Assembly: GCA_963978545.1 (NCBI GenBank)
Contig: OZ021722.1
Span: forward strand, 111,598,827 to 111,662,826
DNA length: 64,000 nucleotides
Reading direction: 5' to 3'
Source of the DNA: Linyphia triangularis
Lineage: Eukaryota; Arthropoda; Arachnida; Araneae; Linyphiidae
Each line of letters begins with the position of its first letter. Position 1 is the first letter of the stretch. Below the pieces are notes generated by a model. That model saw nothing but the letters and a program-made list of their open reading frames with translations. It ran no database searches and was not told the origin of the DNA. Below, piece after piece: positions 31,699-41,955 of this stretch. The translations under genes were made by a program, and so were the position numbers.

Positions 31699-32241
31699 AT
31701 CGATGGCGTGAAATGTCCTCGATGGAGTGTGGAAATATGTGGGTTGCCCGTTATTAAGTACGCAAAGATTATAGTCGTCTAATAACTTTTCAACTTGTTT
31801 TCCACGTTGATTTATGTCTGGGCTACCCCAAAGAGGACTATGACCATTGAAATCCCCCATTAAAATAATAGGGGGTGGAAGCTGGCCACAAAGCCTGTCT
31901 AATTCTGATTGTCGTATGTTATGATTAGGGGGGAGATAGATTGAGCAAACTGTTACTAATTGATTTTTCACAGCTACTCTAACGGCAACAGCTTGTAAGG
32001 TGGTCGTGAGCGATAACGGGGTGGATGGACTGCTATTAGATGTGAATATAGCAACACCACCGCTAGCTCTGTCGCCGTTGAGGTAGTCCTTACGTAGAGG
32101 ATTATACCCCCTAACAAGAGAGCTCTGAAAAGGCTTCAAGAGCGTCTCTTGCAAACAGAAACAGACAGGTTTGTGTAAATCTACGAGGTGTTTTATATCT
32201 ACCGAATTGTGATGGAAACCGCGACAGTTCCAAGATAACAT
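31699..32241 (-). pseudogene. E ORF2, N-terminal endonuclease part, split from the rest by F+G
   Basis: The ATG at 32241 gives MLSWNCRGFHHNS, two residues shorter at the start than Ik. Motifs LQETLL, ILMGDFNGHS and TFHAIDLTLCS are present; the SDH motif lies on the other side of the insertion (HSDHFPI near 23430). The ORF1 stop is eight bases before this ATG, so E does not use the TAATG overlap of Ik. The ORF2 is dead because of the insertion and the nonsense codon at 23039. Confidence 0.88.
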
Positions 32242-32249
32242 ATTGAATG

Positions 32250-33602
32250 TTACTTGGAAGAATTGCCGATCCGCCGGTCTAGAGACTTGCTCCTCGGATG
32301 AAGAAGAGCAGGGGTTTCGAGGCCTGGGTCGACCTCCATGTCACCTGGGTCGAGACCCGAGATGACATCTGCTTCATCATCGGTGGATGATGGCGATGAT
32401 TCAGACTTCTCTTTCCTTGGTTTGACTTTTTGTTGTTTATTTGACAGGATTTTTGATTGGATTTTAGTTTTTAGAGCTTCTCCGGGTTTACTGGTTTGTT
32501 TAGTTTCAAATTGCTTTTTGTTTTTTAGAGGTTTTACACTAGTTTTGGTGGGATTTTTATTAGAATTCAAATTTCCGGGAATTGGGGTTGTCTGAGATGA
32601 AGAGGTACTGTGTTTGATGAGCGGAGAAAAACATTTAAGCAGTTGTTCGGGTGACATTTGAGAATTAGGTACATGAATATCTGTTTGTGTGGCTATTGAT
32701 TTTACTTGTGTTGATTTGGGGGCAATTGCTTTGGCCATAGAGTTTTCAATTGTGTTTTCGTAAATAGTTCGGGCTTCCGGATACGAGATGTTACTGTGGG
32801 TTTTAATTTCTTGAATTTTCTTTTCTTTATCATATGTAGGGCACTTTCTGGAAAAAGATGGATGGTTTCCAGAGCAGTTTACGCAGGTGGGCTCAGCTTG
32901 GCATCCTTCGCTTTGGTGTTCAGTGCTGCCGCACACTGCGCAAACTTCTTGGTCACTCCTACATGTGTTCCTGGAATGCCCGAACTTTTGGCATTTAAAG
33001 CATCGCAATGGGTTCGGAATATATGGTCGAACTGGGCAACATAGATATCCTGCTGTAATTTTGCTTGGTAAGGTTGGGGAGTTGAAGGTCAAAATGATAT
33101 GCTTGGTCTTTATTATGTTGCCATCCCTTTTGATAGTGATTCGGCGTACATTTGTTACCCCTTGCTGAGAAAGTTCTTTCAGAATTTCGGTATCTTCAAC
33201 GTGTTGAAGATCCGATTCTGAAATGACGCCTTGGGATGAGTTCAGACCTTTATGTGGTGTTACGTTGATTTTGATGTTTCCCATTGTCGATGCTGCAAGT
33301 AAGTATTGCGATTGTCTTGAATCTTTTGTTTGAATAAGAAAGTCACCCGATTTTAGCTTTTTTATGTTTTTCGGCTCGTTGCCACAGATACCCTTTATGC
33401 CCTTTTGGATGAAAAATGGCGACATTTTTCCCAATTCACCGGATTCGGATTGAACAACTAAGAAAGTGGGTTCATTCAGTTGAGAAGCTTGTTTTTTTGG
33501 TATTGCATCACTGTCTACCTCTATTGTACGTTTAGCAGATTTAGTTAGATTTTGGGGATTTGGGCCTCCCGTCGGGCTTAAAGAAGGAGATTTAGTTTCC
33601 AT
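32250..33602 (-). CDS. E ORF1, CCHC nucleic-acid-binding protein (450 residues)
   Basis: Intact. Its order of parts is like Ik ORF1 but the sequence is diverged. The N-terminal region has KMSPFFIQKGIKG, LKSGDFLIQ and LNSSQGVISESDLQH; a core is shared with Ik (TIKRDGNIIKTKHIILTF, VRPYIPNPLRCFKCQKFGHS). Three knuckles near residues 205-265 (CFKCQKFGHSRNTC, CAVCGSTEHQSEGC, CVNCSGNHPSFSRKC) are followed by ISYPEAR and a long Lys/Ser/Gln-rich tail. It is about 70 residues longer than Ik ORF1, mostly in that tail. Function by family: RNA binding in the retrotransposition RNP. The element that carries it cannot move by itself now. Confidence 0.88.
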   Translation of the reverse strand: METKSPSLSPTGGPNPQNLTKSAKRTIEVDSDAIPKKQASQLNEPTFLVVQSESGELGKMSPFFIQKGIKGICGNEPKNIKKLKSGDFLIQTKDSRQSQYLLAASTMGNIKINVTPHKGLNSSQGVISESDLQHVEDTEILKELSQQGVTNVRRITIKRDGNIIKTKHIILTFNSPTLPSKITAGYLCCPVRPYIPNPLRCFKCQKFGHSRNTCRSDQEVCAVCGSTEHQSEGCQAEPTCVNCSGNHPSFSRKCPTYDKEKKIQEIKTHSNISYPEARTIYENTIENSMAKAIAPKSTQVKSIATQTDIHVPNSQMSPEQLLKCFSPLIKHSTSSSQTTPIPGNLNSNKNPTKTSVKPLKNKKQFETKQTSKPGEALKTKIQSKILSNKQQKVKPRKEKSESSPSSTDDEADVISGLDPGDMEVDPGLETPALLHPRSKSLDRRIGNSSK

Positions 33603-34235
33603 AAGTTATTTTTTATTTTATTCGGGCACTAGAGTCCCACCCACCATGGAGTCCGCGACCTCGGGGTTAGTGAATACAGGCAAGCAACTAAAATAATGAA
33701 AAGAAAAATAATCACAACTAAAAAGTTACGCACGGTAAGTCACTAACGGGTTATCCAGTGCCTATACGCGACCGACTCGCCCCTGTAGAAGTCTCCACCC
33801 TTAACGAGATTCCCAGCAAACGAGACGGACGCTTGATCCCAGGCCGCCGACGAAGTCGGACGACCAGCCGATTGATACACATGGGACCAATGTGTACCTC
33901 CCGTTTATCTGAAGCAAGGGCCAAAGTAGTGTATTGGGACAGTATGTCGCCCCTCAACTACCAGGATCCCCCTTTCCAGAGACACGGGTCTCCACGCACG
34001 GCAAACACGTGGGTGATATAATCCCCGAGAGAAGCTGATAGCAACAGAGCGGCACAAAGCTTCTCAAGGGGAGCCCTCACCTCTGAAGAGGTAACCACAA
34101 CGAGGGAAGAAAGAAAATCAACCTATAAATACAGAACCCAAAAAAGAAGGTAAAACAGAAGAAGGGATAGATCACTGGGGCACCCCGGGGTTGTGAAGCC
34201 CGTATTTACTTATAGAAAGTAAACCCCCTGAGGGG
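33603..34235 (-). promoter_or_regulatory. E 5' UTR, nearly the same as the Ik 5' UTR
   Basis: From the TTTCCATAAG at the ORF1 start outwards this matches the Ik 5' UTR almost base for base, including the MVGGTLVPE upstream ATG, the block ATACGCGACCGACTCG and the outer hairpins. The coding parts are far less alike, which suggests the 5' UTR was exchanged. Confidence 0.75.
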
Positions 34236-35840
34236 CTAACATGTAAGAGAGTCGGGCGTTTACAATACGTTCAAAGGTCTTACAGAGGCAGCTCGTTAAG
34301 GCTATCGGTCGATAGTTCAGAGGATCCTTTGGATCCTTTCCAGGTTTCAGAATGGGGATTACAGTAGCTTCCCGCCACAAGGTAGGAAAGATGTTCTCCT
34401 TCCAGATTCTATTAAAGAGAAAAAGGATGTTAAAAAGAGAATCTGGACTTAAATGACGAAGCATTTGGTAACTGATCCCATCTGGACCTGGATTGGTGTT
34501 ATGTGCTTTAGATAAAGCACTCTTCAATTCGTACATCTTAAGTTCACAGTAGTAGGAATATTTAATATTGCTTTTGAAATTAATTCCAGTCCAGTCCGTT
34601 CAGCGCGATTCTTAGTCACTAAAAATGTAGGACTATAAGAATCGGAACTGGATACACTTTCAAAAGTTTCACCGAAAAGGTTAGCATTATCTTCAGGGGA
34701 AGAGAACACAGCACCTCCGGTTTGAAGTATCGGGCAAGAATACTCCGGATACAAACCGTTGGCTGCTCTAACCTTCTTCCACAACTGTTTACTTGATGTT
34801 TTAGATGTAATCGAAGAGACATAACGTATCCAAGAATCCTTTTGACTCTGACGTCTAACCTTACGAGAAACTGCCTTTGCCTTTTTAAAGGCGATAAGGT
34901 TTCCTGTAGTTGGGTATCTGCGGAAGATACCCCATAGCTTCTTTTGCTTCTTGTATGCAGACTGACAGTCTGCATTCCAGTATGGTTTACAGTGTCGCAG
35001 TGTTCTAGGTGATGTCTTAGGAATCGAGGAGTCAGCAGCATTTAAAATTGCTTCAGTGACATTTTGGACAGCAGTATCAACATCCTCACTATTCACCATT
35101 GTTTCTGTTATAATAGCCAACTCAGTAAATTTTTCCCAATTTGGCATATGGTATTTATATGTAGGTAGACGGATGTTCGCGCTACTACTACCGTTATGGG
35201 AAATGAGAATCGGGAAGTGATCATTGTTATGTAGATCACTTCCAACAGCAAAATTCAAGTATGGCAAAAGTATAGGGGAACAAATGGCTAAATCAAGTGA
35301 ATGGAATGTTTTAGTGGGTTCATGAAAATACGTTTTCTCCTCATTATTCAGGAGACAGAGACAGTGATCAGATAACAACTTTTCAATCTGTCTCCCACGA
35401 GGGTTCGTATTATCATTACCCCACATAGTACTGTGTCCATTAAGGTCACCAAGCAATATAAATGGAGCTGGAAGCTGGTCTATCAGATCATTTAGCTCCT
35501 CTTGGCTGATGATAGCATGTGGCGGTAGGTATAGGCAACAGACTGTGAGAAGGGACTGAAAATGAAGTCTCGCAGCCACAGCCTGTAGAGATGTGCGCAG
35601 TGTGAGTACAGTGCTGGGATAATCATGAGAAATAAAAAGACATACTCCTCCAGACACTGTATTACTACGGGTAACATCTTTTCTAATGCAGCTATACCTA
35701 CGGATCTTGGATATATATGAATCCTTCAAGAAGGTTTCTTGAAGGGCCAAACATGCTGGATGGTAAAGTGAAATAATGTTCTTCACATCATCCTTCCTAA
35801 ACCTAAAACCGCGACAGTTCCAAGAAACAAAAGAAGCCAT
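34236..35840 (-). pseudogene. Ik-D ORF2, N-terminal half
   Basis: Open for about 425 codons from the ATG at 35840, with endonuclease motifs SWNCRGF, LQETFL, LLGDLNGHS and HNNDHFP (Ser to Asn in the usual NSDHFP, so the active-site segment is altered). A five-base duplication (CCAGTCCAGTCC, near 34588) then shifts the frame, and the RT resumes in another frame (NPGPDG, NYRPIALTS) up to the E insertion. ORF1 and ORF2 meet at TAATG. Confidence 0.87.
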
Positions 35841-36937
35841 TACTTATTTAAGGTCAAACTTAAATGGGGATCAGGTTCTTCACTAATATCTTCGTCATCA
35901 TCAGATGGGTGAAGATTCACCACATCCGCAACTCTAAATGAACGAAGGATATTAAAAGGGTTAGAGGGCTTCTCTCGAGAAAGTCCTCCTTTGGCAGATT
36001 TTAATTTGATTGTTTGCAAAGCTTTTGATTTAGCCAGGGATTTTTTAACAATCGTTGGTCGTTTTGTTACCTCTACAGATGACTTTTGAGGCAACTTAAC
36101 TAGAGGTGATACAGGGATTTCGGTTTGGGTGCTTTTACTGCTGAAAGTTTTTTTACAAACATCAGTGTAAGCAACACCAGTTTTAGGGGTCCTAACATCA
36201 ACTAGTCTCCTAGCATCAAAGTAGGATAAATTTTGGCACACTCGCACGGTCTGGATTTCTTTTTCTTTTACCCACTGTGGACATGATCGAGAGTATGTGT
36301 GCCATTACAATTGACACACTTCTCGGGTGCTTTGCAATTAGCACTATCATGTCCAGTACCTGCACAACGCGAACATGTTTCCGTTTCCCCACGACACGCT
36401 GTTTGAGAGTGGACAAATTTCTGGCACTTAAAACAGCGAAGTGGGTTGGGAATAAAAGGACGTACATGGCAATTCAGGTACCCCGCCTTCACATGAGACG
36501 GCAAAGTAGGTAAATCAAAAGTGACAATTATATGTTTTGTAGGTATTATGTTCCCATCTCGGCGTATTGTAATGCGGTGGACGGCTGAAACATGCTGATC
36601 ACGAAGGTGATCAAGTATCTCGTCTTCCGCAGTATGGTATAAGTCAGATTCTGACACAACACCACGAGATTTGTTAAGGGAACCATGTTCCTTCACAGTA
36701 ACCGGGAGTGAACCGAAATTTTCAATCTTAAGAATGTTCTTAGCTTGTTGGTGGTTTCGAACTTCGACAAGTAAATCCCCGGACCTCAGTTTTTTCACTG
36801 AAGCCGTATCACCAACCAACGATTTTAGTGTCTTTTCTATAAGAAATGGAGAGACTTTCTCGAAGGAGCCCTCTTGACGATGTATAATGAAGAATTTTGC
36901 ACGAATTTGTTGTAACGAGTCAGAACAATGTTGCTCC
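35840..36937 (-). pseudogene. Ik-D ORF1, N-terminally truncated and frameshifted
   Basis: Type-1 ORF1. The first 15 or so residues are missing at the R1-1 junction. Knuckles one and two are present (the first reads CFKCQKFVHSQTAC). Near 36295 seven bases (ACGGATG in other copies) are missing after GAGTATG, which breaks the frame in the third knuckle. The last 135 residues are open to 35840. Confidence 0.86.
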
Positions 36938-36945
36938 AGCAACCA

Positions 36946-37875
36946 GAAGAATTCCTAATTGACCACAAATTGATCTCTAGTACTCAATTTGAACACGACC
37001 TAGATGGAGCCACTAGATGGGGCATAAGTTTTGATAAGGAGCCACCAGTTGGCGAAGGCGTTGAGATCTTTACTGACGGTTCGGGATTGGACGGTCGATA
37101 CGGAGCAGCCTATGTGGTCCACTATTTCGGTGCCACAATTGAAGAACGTAAAGGAAGGCTGGTGGATACCGCTTCGGTATTCATGGCGGAGCTGGCCGCC
37201 CTCATCGAGGCATATAAATGGATAGCCCGTCATCGCCCCGCGGTTGCTAACATTTATTCGGACTCCTTGTCCAGCCTCAAACTTTTATCCAATCCGAATG
37301 CAGTCAACCCACTAGTACAGATCATCAAAACTCTATGCCTCCAGGTAATGGACACAACAGTGGCCAAAGTTCATTGGATAAAGGCGCACGTGGGTTGGGT
37401 CGGTAATGAACAAGCCGACATGGCAGCGAAAGAGGGCACACAAGAGCAGTGTACCTCTTGGAATTACAAACCACTCATCTCGTCATTGAAGGGGATCCTA
37501 AAACGCTCCAAAATGGAACACTGGCAGAGTGAATGGGATTACGGAGATAAAGGGCGGACGCTCTATTACTTCTTCCCAAAGGTACGACTCGACCGTTTAC
37601 TAACCGGACCCCTAGCCCAGCTAGCGACCGGTCACGGGCGTTTTCACGCCTACTTCCATCGGTTCAACCACCGAATCACGAAAGAATGCCCGTGCGGGAT
37701 GATTGGAGATAGTATTCATTACGTCACCAACTGCATCCTCACAGAGTCAATCAGGAACAGGATAGTAACGGTTAGAGGGGACCCCAGCACGATCTTTCAT
37801 CCGGTAAATGCGACACACCTCCGGGAAATCGCACTACTGGTGAAGAACTTGTTGCCCCAGTTACCACCACGATGA
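36946..37875 (+). pseudogene. R1-1 ORF2, RNase H and C-terminal zinc region
   Basis: About 310 codons are open. RNase H motifs IFTDGSGLDGRYGAA, MAELAAL, IYSDSLSSLKLL and GNEQADMAAK are followed by CPCGMIGDSIHYVTNC, a C-x-C...H-x4-C motif near the end. Compared with R1-3 it has a clean in-frame loss of five codons near 37007 (GGAGCCACT). It keeps the correct frame at GGACCCCTAGCC (37612), where R1-3 has an extra C, so it shows the true R1 C-terminus. Endonuclease and RT are absent. Confidence 0.9.
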
Positions 37876-38225
37876 CCCCTAGTACTGAAAGGCGAGGGCC
37901 ACATTAAGTACAGTGTTCAATCCCACGACGGTGATTGCTTACACGTTTAGTTCTGCAGCTCGCAAGGGCTTGAGCTCGAAGATGAACTGGTACTGGTTGA
38001 ACTACAGCCATGTCTCTTCAAGATATAATGATGACTAAGTTAGCAAGTCAGTGAATGATAAACTAACTCTGTCAGGTTTAGCTTGGGTTGGAAACAACCG
38101 CTGTAAATAACAGGCCCAACACTAGAAGTAGTGTAGCTTAATGGTGGTAGTAACTTTCCCAGGATCCCGGCGTACGCTTATTATGTGCTTGTTCACGGTA
38201 TTGCAGCCGGGACGCCCTGTATTTC
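37876..38225 (+). other. R1-1 3' UTR
   Basis: About 350 bp without ORFs, nearly identical to 48548-48897. Includes GGTTGGAAACAACC, an inverted repeat also found in altered form in R1-2 (CAGCGG...CCGCTG near 40558). Confidence 0.7.
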
Positions 38226-38239
38226 TGTCCCTATCTACT

Positions 38240-40712
38240 GGGAGGAGCAGCCTAGCAAGCTGAGCGGAAGAAGGATTGGCCCCTTCTCTCGGGTCCTCCC
38301 GTAAGTACTCAATGATAGAGCAGTGTTTAGTCAACGCTAGCTCGAACTGACGAAACTAAGTCTGATTAATTCTTTCGCATGAGGCGATGGGTAGAAGAGG
38401 GTGCAGACCAATACTGGTCGAACACCGCTTGCACTAGGGTTCATCTAAGTGGAAATGGCTAGACCATAGTACATGGGGTGAAATGAGGTGTCCAAGAGTG
38501 CTCAGAAGTGCTGATAAATGAAAGCAATCCGTGAGAGGGCCGCTTGAGGGAGCTCGACGATGGGGCAGAGTTTAGTCAACCTAGCCCCAACCGACTATCT
38601 CGGCGAATCGAACGGACACTCGGCGCATCCTGCGTCCTGTTGTGCGGAAACCTGTGGCCCCTGCTGAAACATGGGGAGGCCGGTAAACAGTACAATGAGT
38701 CGTGTAACCCGGGAACAGTCTGCATCGGATTTATCCGGGTCCTTGCCGTTAAATGGACGGGTGGGGGTAGTGAACCCCATCATTAAGTTGAACGGTGTTC
38801 TGTCTCTAGGGGACGGCAAGAGAGGTCTTGCAACTGGTGGTTCGCTTGACACCAAAGACCTGACCTCCAAGTCTGTCCGGACAAAGAACAAACGCTGGAT
38901 ATCACGAAGGCTGATATGGGAAAGTTTGCCCGAACATGTCCAAATCGCCCGACCTGACCCAATGAGTCTAAAACAGCTGCAAGCCAGCAGTCTCACTTGA
39001 CTCTGTTTTGTTCGGAGTCCACCATTACGGAAGATACCGGGGTTCTCCCGGCAAGATCCGTCAGACCGGCTATAGCACCTAGGGTTGGTGAAAGCCCAAA
39101 GTGTGGTCGGTCTGGGGAAACTTATAACGGAGCTGTTGGAACATGTAGGCACTCATGTACCACTAAGACAGTTTGCGGTTATCGCATATTGACTAATCAC
39201 CCCACTAGCTGGTGGTCCCTAACGTGATCTAAGTCTATGCAACGGGTTGACAGGCGAAATTATTTGAGGTTAAGCCCGTCGGGTCAACCTTTTTGAATTA
39301 GTCGAACAAACCGTGGTTCTCGCGGACTCGACAATGAGAGCAACCGAGGCGTTCCACCGTGTTCCGGAACCGACTGTCTAACAGGAGGAGACCTGGAGCG
39401 GCGTGAGCAATTTCCATATTACCGGTTGGTACACTTGAAGAACCACCCCCGAACAGGGTCTCATTTAAAAGAGTGGTTAATTCAATGTGGTGGTGGCACC
39501 GCTTGATCTGGAGAGTAGGTCGTAGTGAGCAATAGTTCCTGGCCGCGGCGACAAGACGGGCTAGTGAATCCTGTCAGCGTCGAGCGTGGTTAGTTGTTTA
39601 CATATTGCGATCGACTCAAAGTTTCAAAGTCGGGTGTGTTCCGGTCCGGAGCCGCGTCTTCGGACCGTGTCACTACTTGTCGTGAAAGAAGGAGACCTTC
39701 GAGTAACATGGACATTTCCGCCGGTGGCACTAGGAAGAGGTGACAGCTTCCGAAATGACGGTAAGTCTTTTTGCGTCGACCGCACCGGGAGATCCCTCCC
39801 TCGTCGACCTTCTAACGGGTTACCCAACTACATCGGGTTCTAACAGAAAATGCCGACACATGAAGGAGTTCATGAGTCACTAGGCATTTCAAAGTTATCG
39901 CATATTGACGAATCACCCCACCGTGCTGGTGGTTCCCGTCCTAATGTGAGATGAGTCTATGCAACTGGTATGACAAACGAAAGCAAGGTTAGTGAAACTT
40001 GTGGACGCCAGGTCTGCCTTATCATTTGAATACGACGAGTAACCGTGGTTCTCGCGGTCTCGCCAACGAGAGCAACCGAGGAGTTCTTCCGTGATCTGGA
40101 ACCGACTGTCTAACAGGAGGAGACCCGGAGCTGAGTGAACGATTGTCAACATACCGGTTGTTGCACGTGACGAAACACTCCCAAAAAGGGTCTCGCTTAA
40201 AAGAGTGTTTAAGTCCGTGTAGGACCTTTCATTGGTGTTGTCCCGAAGAGCGGGGTGCAGTGAATGGTACTTCCGGCCGCATCGACAAGGCAGGCTAGGG
40301 AATCCTGTCAGCGTCGAGTGTGGTTTGTCATTCTAAACTGTAACCCAATCGGAGATTCGATACCGAAAGTTTTGGCGTAAAGTTACCTAAGCCGAGTCTT
40401 GGGCTGCCAGAAAATTACTTGTGGGAAAGAGGAGAACGTCTCCTCCGTACCTATGTAATGGTGACATGATAACATCTCTCATGTCGCCATCTTCACGGAG
40501 ATTATGATGACTATCTGGTTCAAGTTATAGCCGGTACCGACAGCAAGGTGCCGACTGGACAGCGGTTGGAAACAGCCGCTGGTATGTTTCTGGTCTACTA
40601 CCAAGGTGGTGACTAGCTAAAGTAGAAGGATATTTACCCAACAGGACCGCGGGCATTCCCTCTGATATACTTCGTGTATGGTACTGGGGCCTGCGGCCAC
40701 CTGAATTCTGTC
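38240..40712 (+). mobile_element. R1-2, ORF-less R1-like element between two copies of the R1 target duplication
   Basis: Bounded by TGTCCCTATCTACT at 38226-38239 and 40713-40726. The start resembles the R1-3 5' end in diverged form (CCCCTTCTCTCGGG, GAACTGACGAAACTAAG, TGATTAA; compare 42000-42070). The end resembles the R1 3' UTR (GGTTGGAAACAGCCGCTG). No RT, endonuclease or ORF1 motif can be read in any frame. Inside is a tandem duplication of about 713 bp. It may be a non-autonomous, internally deleted R1 of another subfamily. Long minus-strand ORFs here look like chance. Confidence 0.65.
39178..40500 (+). repeat. Imperfect tandem duplication, unit about 713 bp, within R1-2
   Basis: The copies start near 39178 and 39891, each with TTATCGCATATTGAC(T/G)AATCACCCCAC. 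They share blocks such as CCGTGGTTCTCGCGG, GGAACCGACTGTCTAACAGG and AATCCTGTCAGCGTCGAG. I estimate 70-80 percent identity by eye. The second copy is incomplete at its end. Repeated 5' UTR units are common in R1-like elements. Confidence 0.8.
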
Positions 40713-40726
40713 TGTCCCTATCTACT

Positions 40727-40750
40727 GGCGGGAGTAATTATGACTCTCTT
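40727..40750 (+). rRNA. 28S rRNA gene fragment upstream of the R2 site
   Basis: GGCGGGAGTAATTATGACTCTCTT corresponds to the 28S sequence just before the R2 target (one C-to-T change). It lies directly after the R1 duplication at 40713-40726, an order not found in an intact gene. Confidence 0.85.
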
Positions 40751-41918
40751 TAGAAGACTGACCGGCTGGTTCGTGCCTTCCTCCGTCGACACCTAAATTT
40801 GCCTCACGATGCTAATAACGCCTTTTTCCATGCTGACATCAACGACGGTGGCTTGGGGATACCATCATTTAAGGCCACCGTCCCTGAGCTCAGAATAAAG
40901 CGGCTGGAGAAAATTAAATCTGCTTTCTCCCCCTCCAGCAGCAATAATGATATTATTCTGGGCTATCTCTACCAACATATTGAAAGGGCGATGAGGTGCT
41001 CCATCCCCAGTAGTCCTTCGGCCTACTGGCGTGAGAGATTAGCCCAAGGTGTCGACGGTGCGGGACTACAAGAGTCGGCCAAAACACCAGGCCAAAATAG
41101 CTGGGTTCGAGGAGAGACGGCCTTTTTATCGGGGAGGGATTTTATTCATTCTGTTAAACTTCGTTTTAATTGTCTTCCCTCTCGTTCCAGGTGTGCACGT
41201 GGACGTACCAGAGACCGCACTTGCCGTGCCGGTTGTTCAAGAACCGAAGACCTTGGCCACATTCTCCAGGTATGTCCCAGGACCTTTGGGCAGCGCGTTA
41301 AGAGGCACGACGCTGTCGTCTCCTACATTTCCCGAGGCCTGGAGCAACGCGGCTTCACCGTCATCAAGGAGCCGCGGTTCGACACTAGCCAAGGTCTCCG
41401 CAAGCCTGACCTCCTTGCTTTGCGGAACGGCACGGCCCATATCCTAGATGCCCAAGTTGTCAGTGACCGGGAAAATCTTCGGAAGGTACACGCCCGGAAA
41501 GCGGACAAATACGTCGACCTCTCCTCCATCATCAAGACCTTCCATCCTGTCGACGAAGTCTGCTTCCACTCCATCACTTTGAATTGGCGTGGTATTTGGT
41601 CCTCCTCCTCCGCTCAAGATCTCCTGGAGTCGAGCTTAATCACCAAAAAGGACCTCCCGGTCCTTTCATCCCGGGTCATCATCGGCGGTCTCTCGGCATG
41701 GAACTTTTTCGGCCGGTCCACTCAGCGCGCCTGGAACATTCCTCATCATAGCTAGTTTCTCATGTTGTATAATTATTCATCTTCTCATATTTTAGCCTCT
41801 ACAAATGTTTTTATTCGGTTTTTATCTTGTATTTTGCTTTGCCCTCCTTCCGGTAAGCGCCGCTGTCGGCCACGGACTGTGTATGTATGTGTTGATAATG
41901 AGTAATAAAGTACTTTAA
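40751..41918 (+). mobile_element. R2 element, 5'-truncated, at its 28S target
   Basis: About 1.17 kb of R2 3' sequence placed exactly between the two 28S halves of the R2 site (CTCTT left, TAGCCAAATGCC right). Truncation at the 5' end is common for R2. AATAAA lies at 41904-41909, close to the 3' end. Confidence 0.93.
40754..41755 (+). pseudogene. R2 protein, C-terminal part: zinc motif and restriction-like endonuclease
   Basis: About 333 codons are open. The start matches the R2 thumb region (HLPHD...AFFHADINDGGLGIPS). The zinc motif is CRAGCSRTEDLGHILQVC. It is followed by the restriction-like endonuclease core with R..KPDLL and the catalytic segment HILDAQVV (K/PD...D pattern). In R2 this enzyme nicks 28S DNA at the site seen here. 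The RT and N-terminal DNA-binding fingers are missing, so it cannot act alone. The frame is otherwise undamaged. Confidence 0.92.
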
Positions 41919-41955
41919 TAGCCAAATGCCTCGTCATTTAATTCGTGACGCGCAT
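41919..41955 (+). rRNA. 28S rRNA gene fragment between the R2 and R1 sites
   Basis: TAGCCAAATGCCTCGTCATT then TAATTCGTGACGCGCAT follow the R2 3' end as in 28S, with two substitutions. The next 37 or so bases of 28S up to the R1 site are missing. Confidence 0.9.

Larger units (their letters stand above)
31685..34235 (-). mobile_element. E, sister-family element, 5' segment
   Basis: Continuation of E from 23503, beginning with the second copy of GAACACAAGGTTAG. It holds the endonuclease, an intact ORF1 and a full 5' UTR ending at 34235, followed by the second copy of CTAACATGTAAGAG. The 5' UTR is nearly the same as in Ik although the ORFs are not. Confidence 0.92.
34236..36937 (-). mobile_element. 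Ik-D, 5' segment, truncated inside ORF1
   Basis: Continuation from 20251. Contains ORF2 codons 1 to about 535 and most of ORF1, then stops at about 36937 within the first codons of ORF1 (TGTTGCTCC). A 7-8 base filler AGCAACC, which makes an inverted repeat with TTGCT, leads into R1-1. The junction looks like a break and join, not an insertion. Confidence 0.85.
36946..38225 (+). mobile_element. R1-1, 3' fragment of an R1 element
   Basis: Nearly identical to 47598-48897 of R1-3, starting within ORF2 and ending at the R1 3' terminus next to TGTCCCTATCTACT (38226-38239), the 14 bases that R1 elements duplicate in 28S. It is followed directly by R1-2. The near identity with R1-3 implies a recent common source. 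Confidence 0.92.

Noticed and set aside
38595..39152. Minus-strand ORF of 185 codons inside R1-2
   Set aside because: No motif, proline/serine/arginine-rich shadow composition, and overlap with another ORF on the plus strand; it lies in a repeated R1-like non-coding region.
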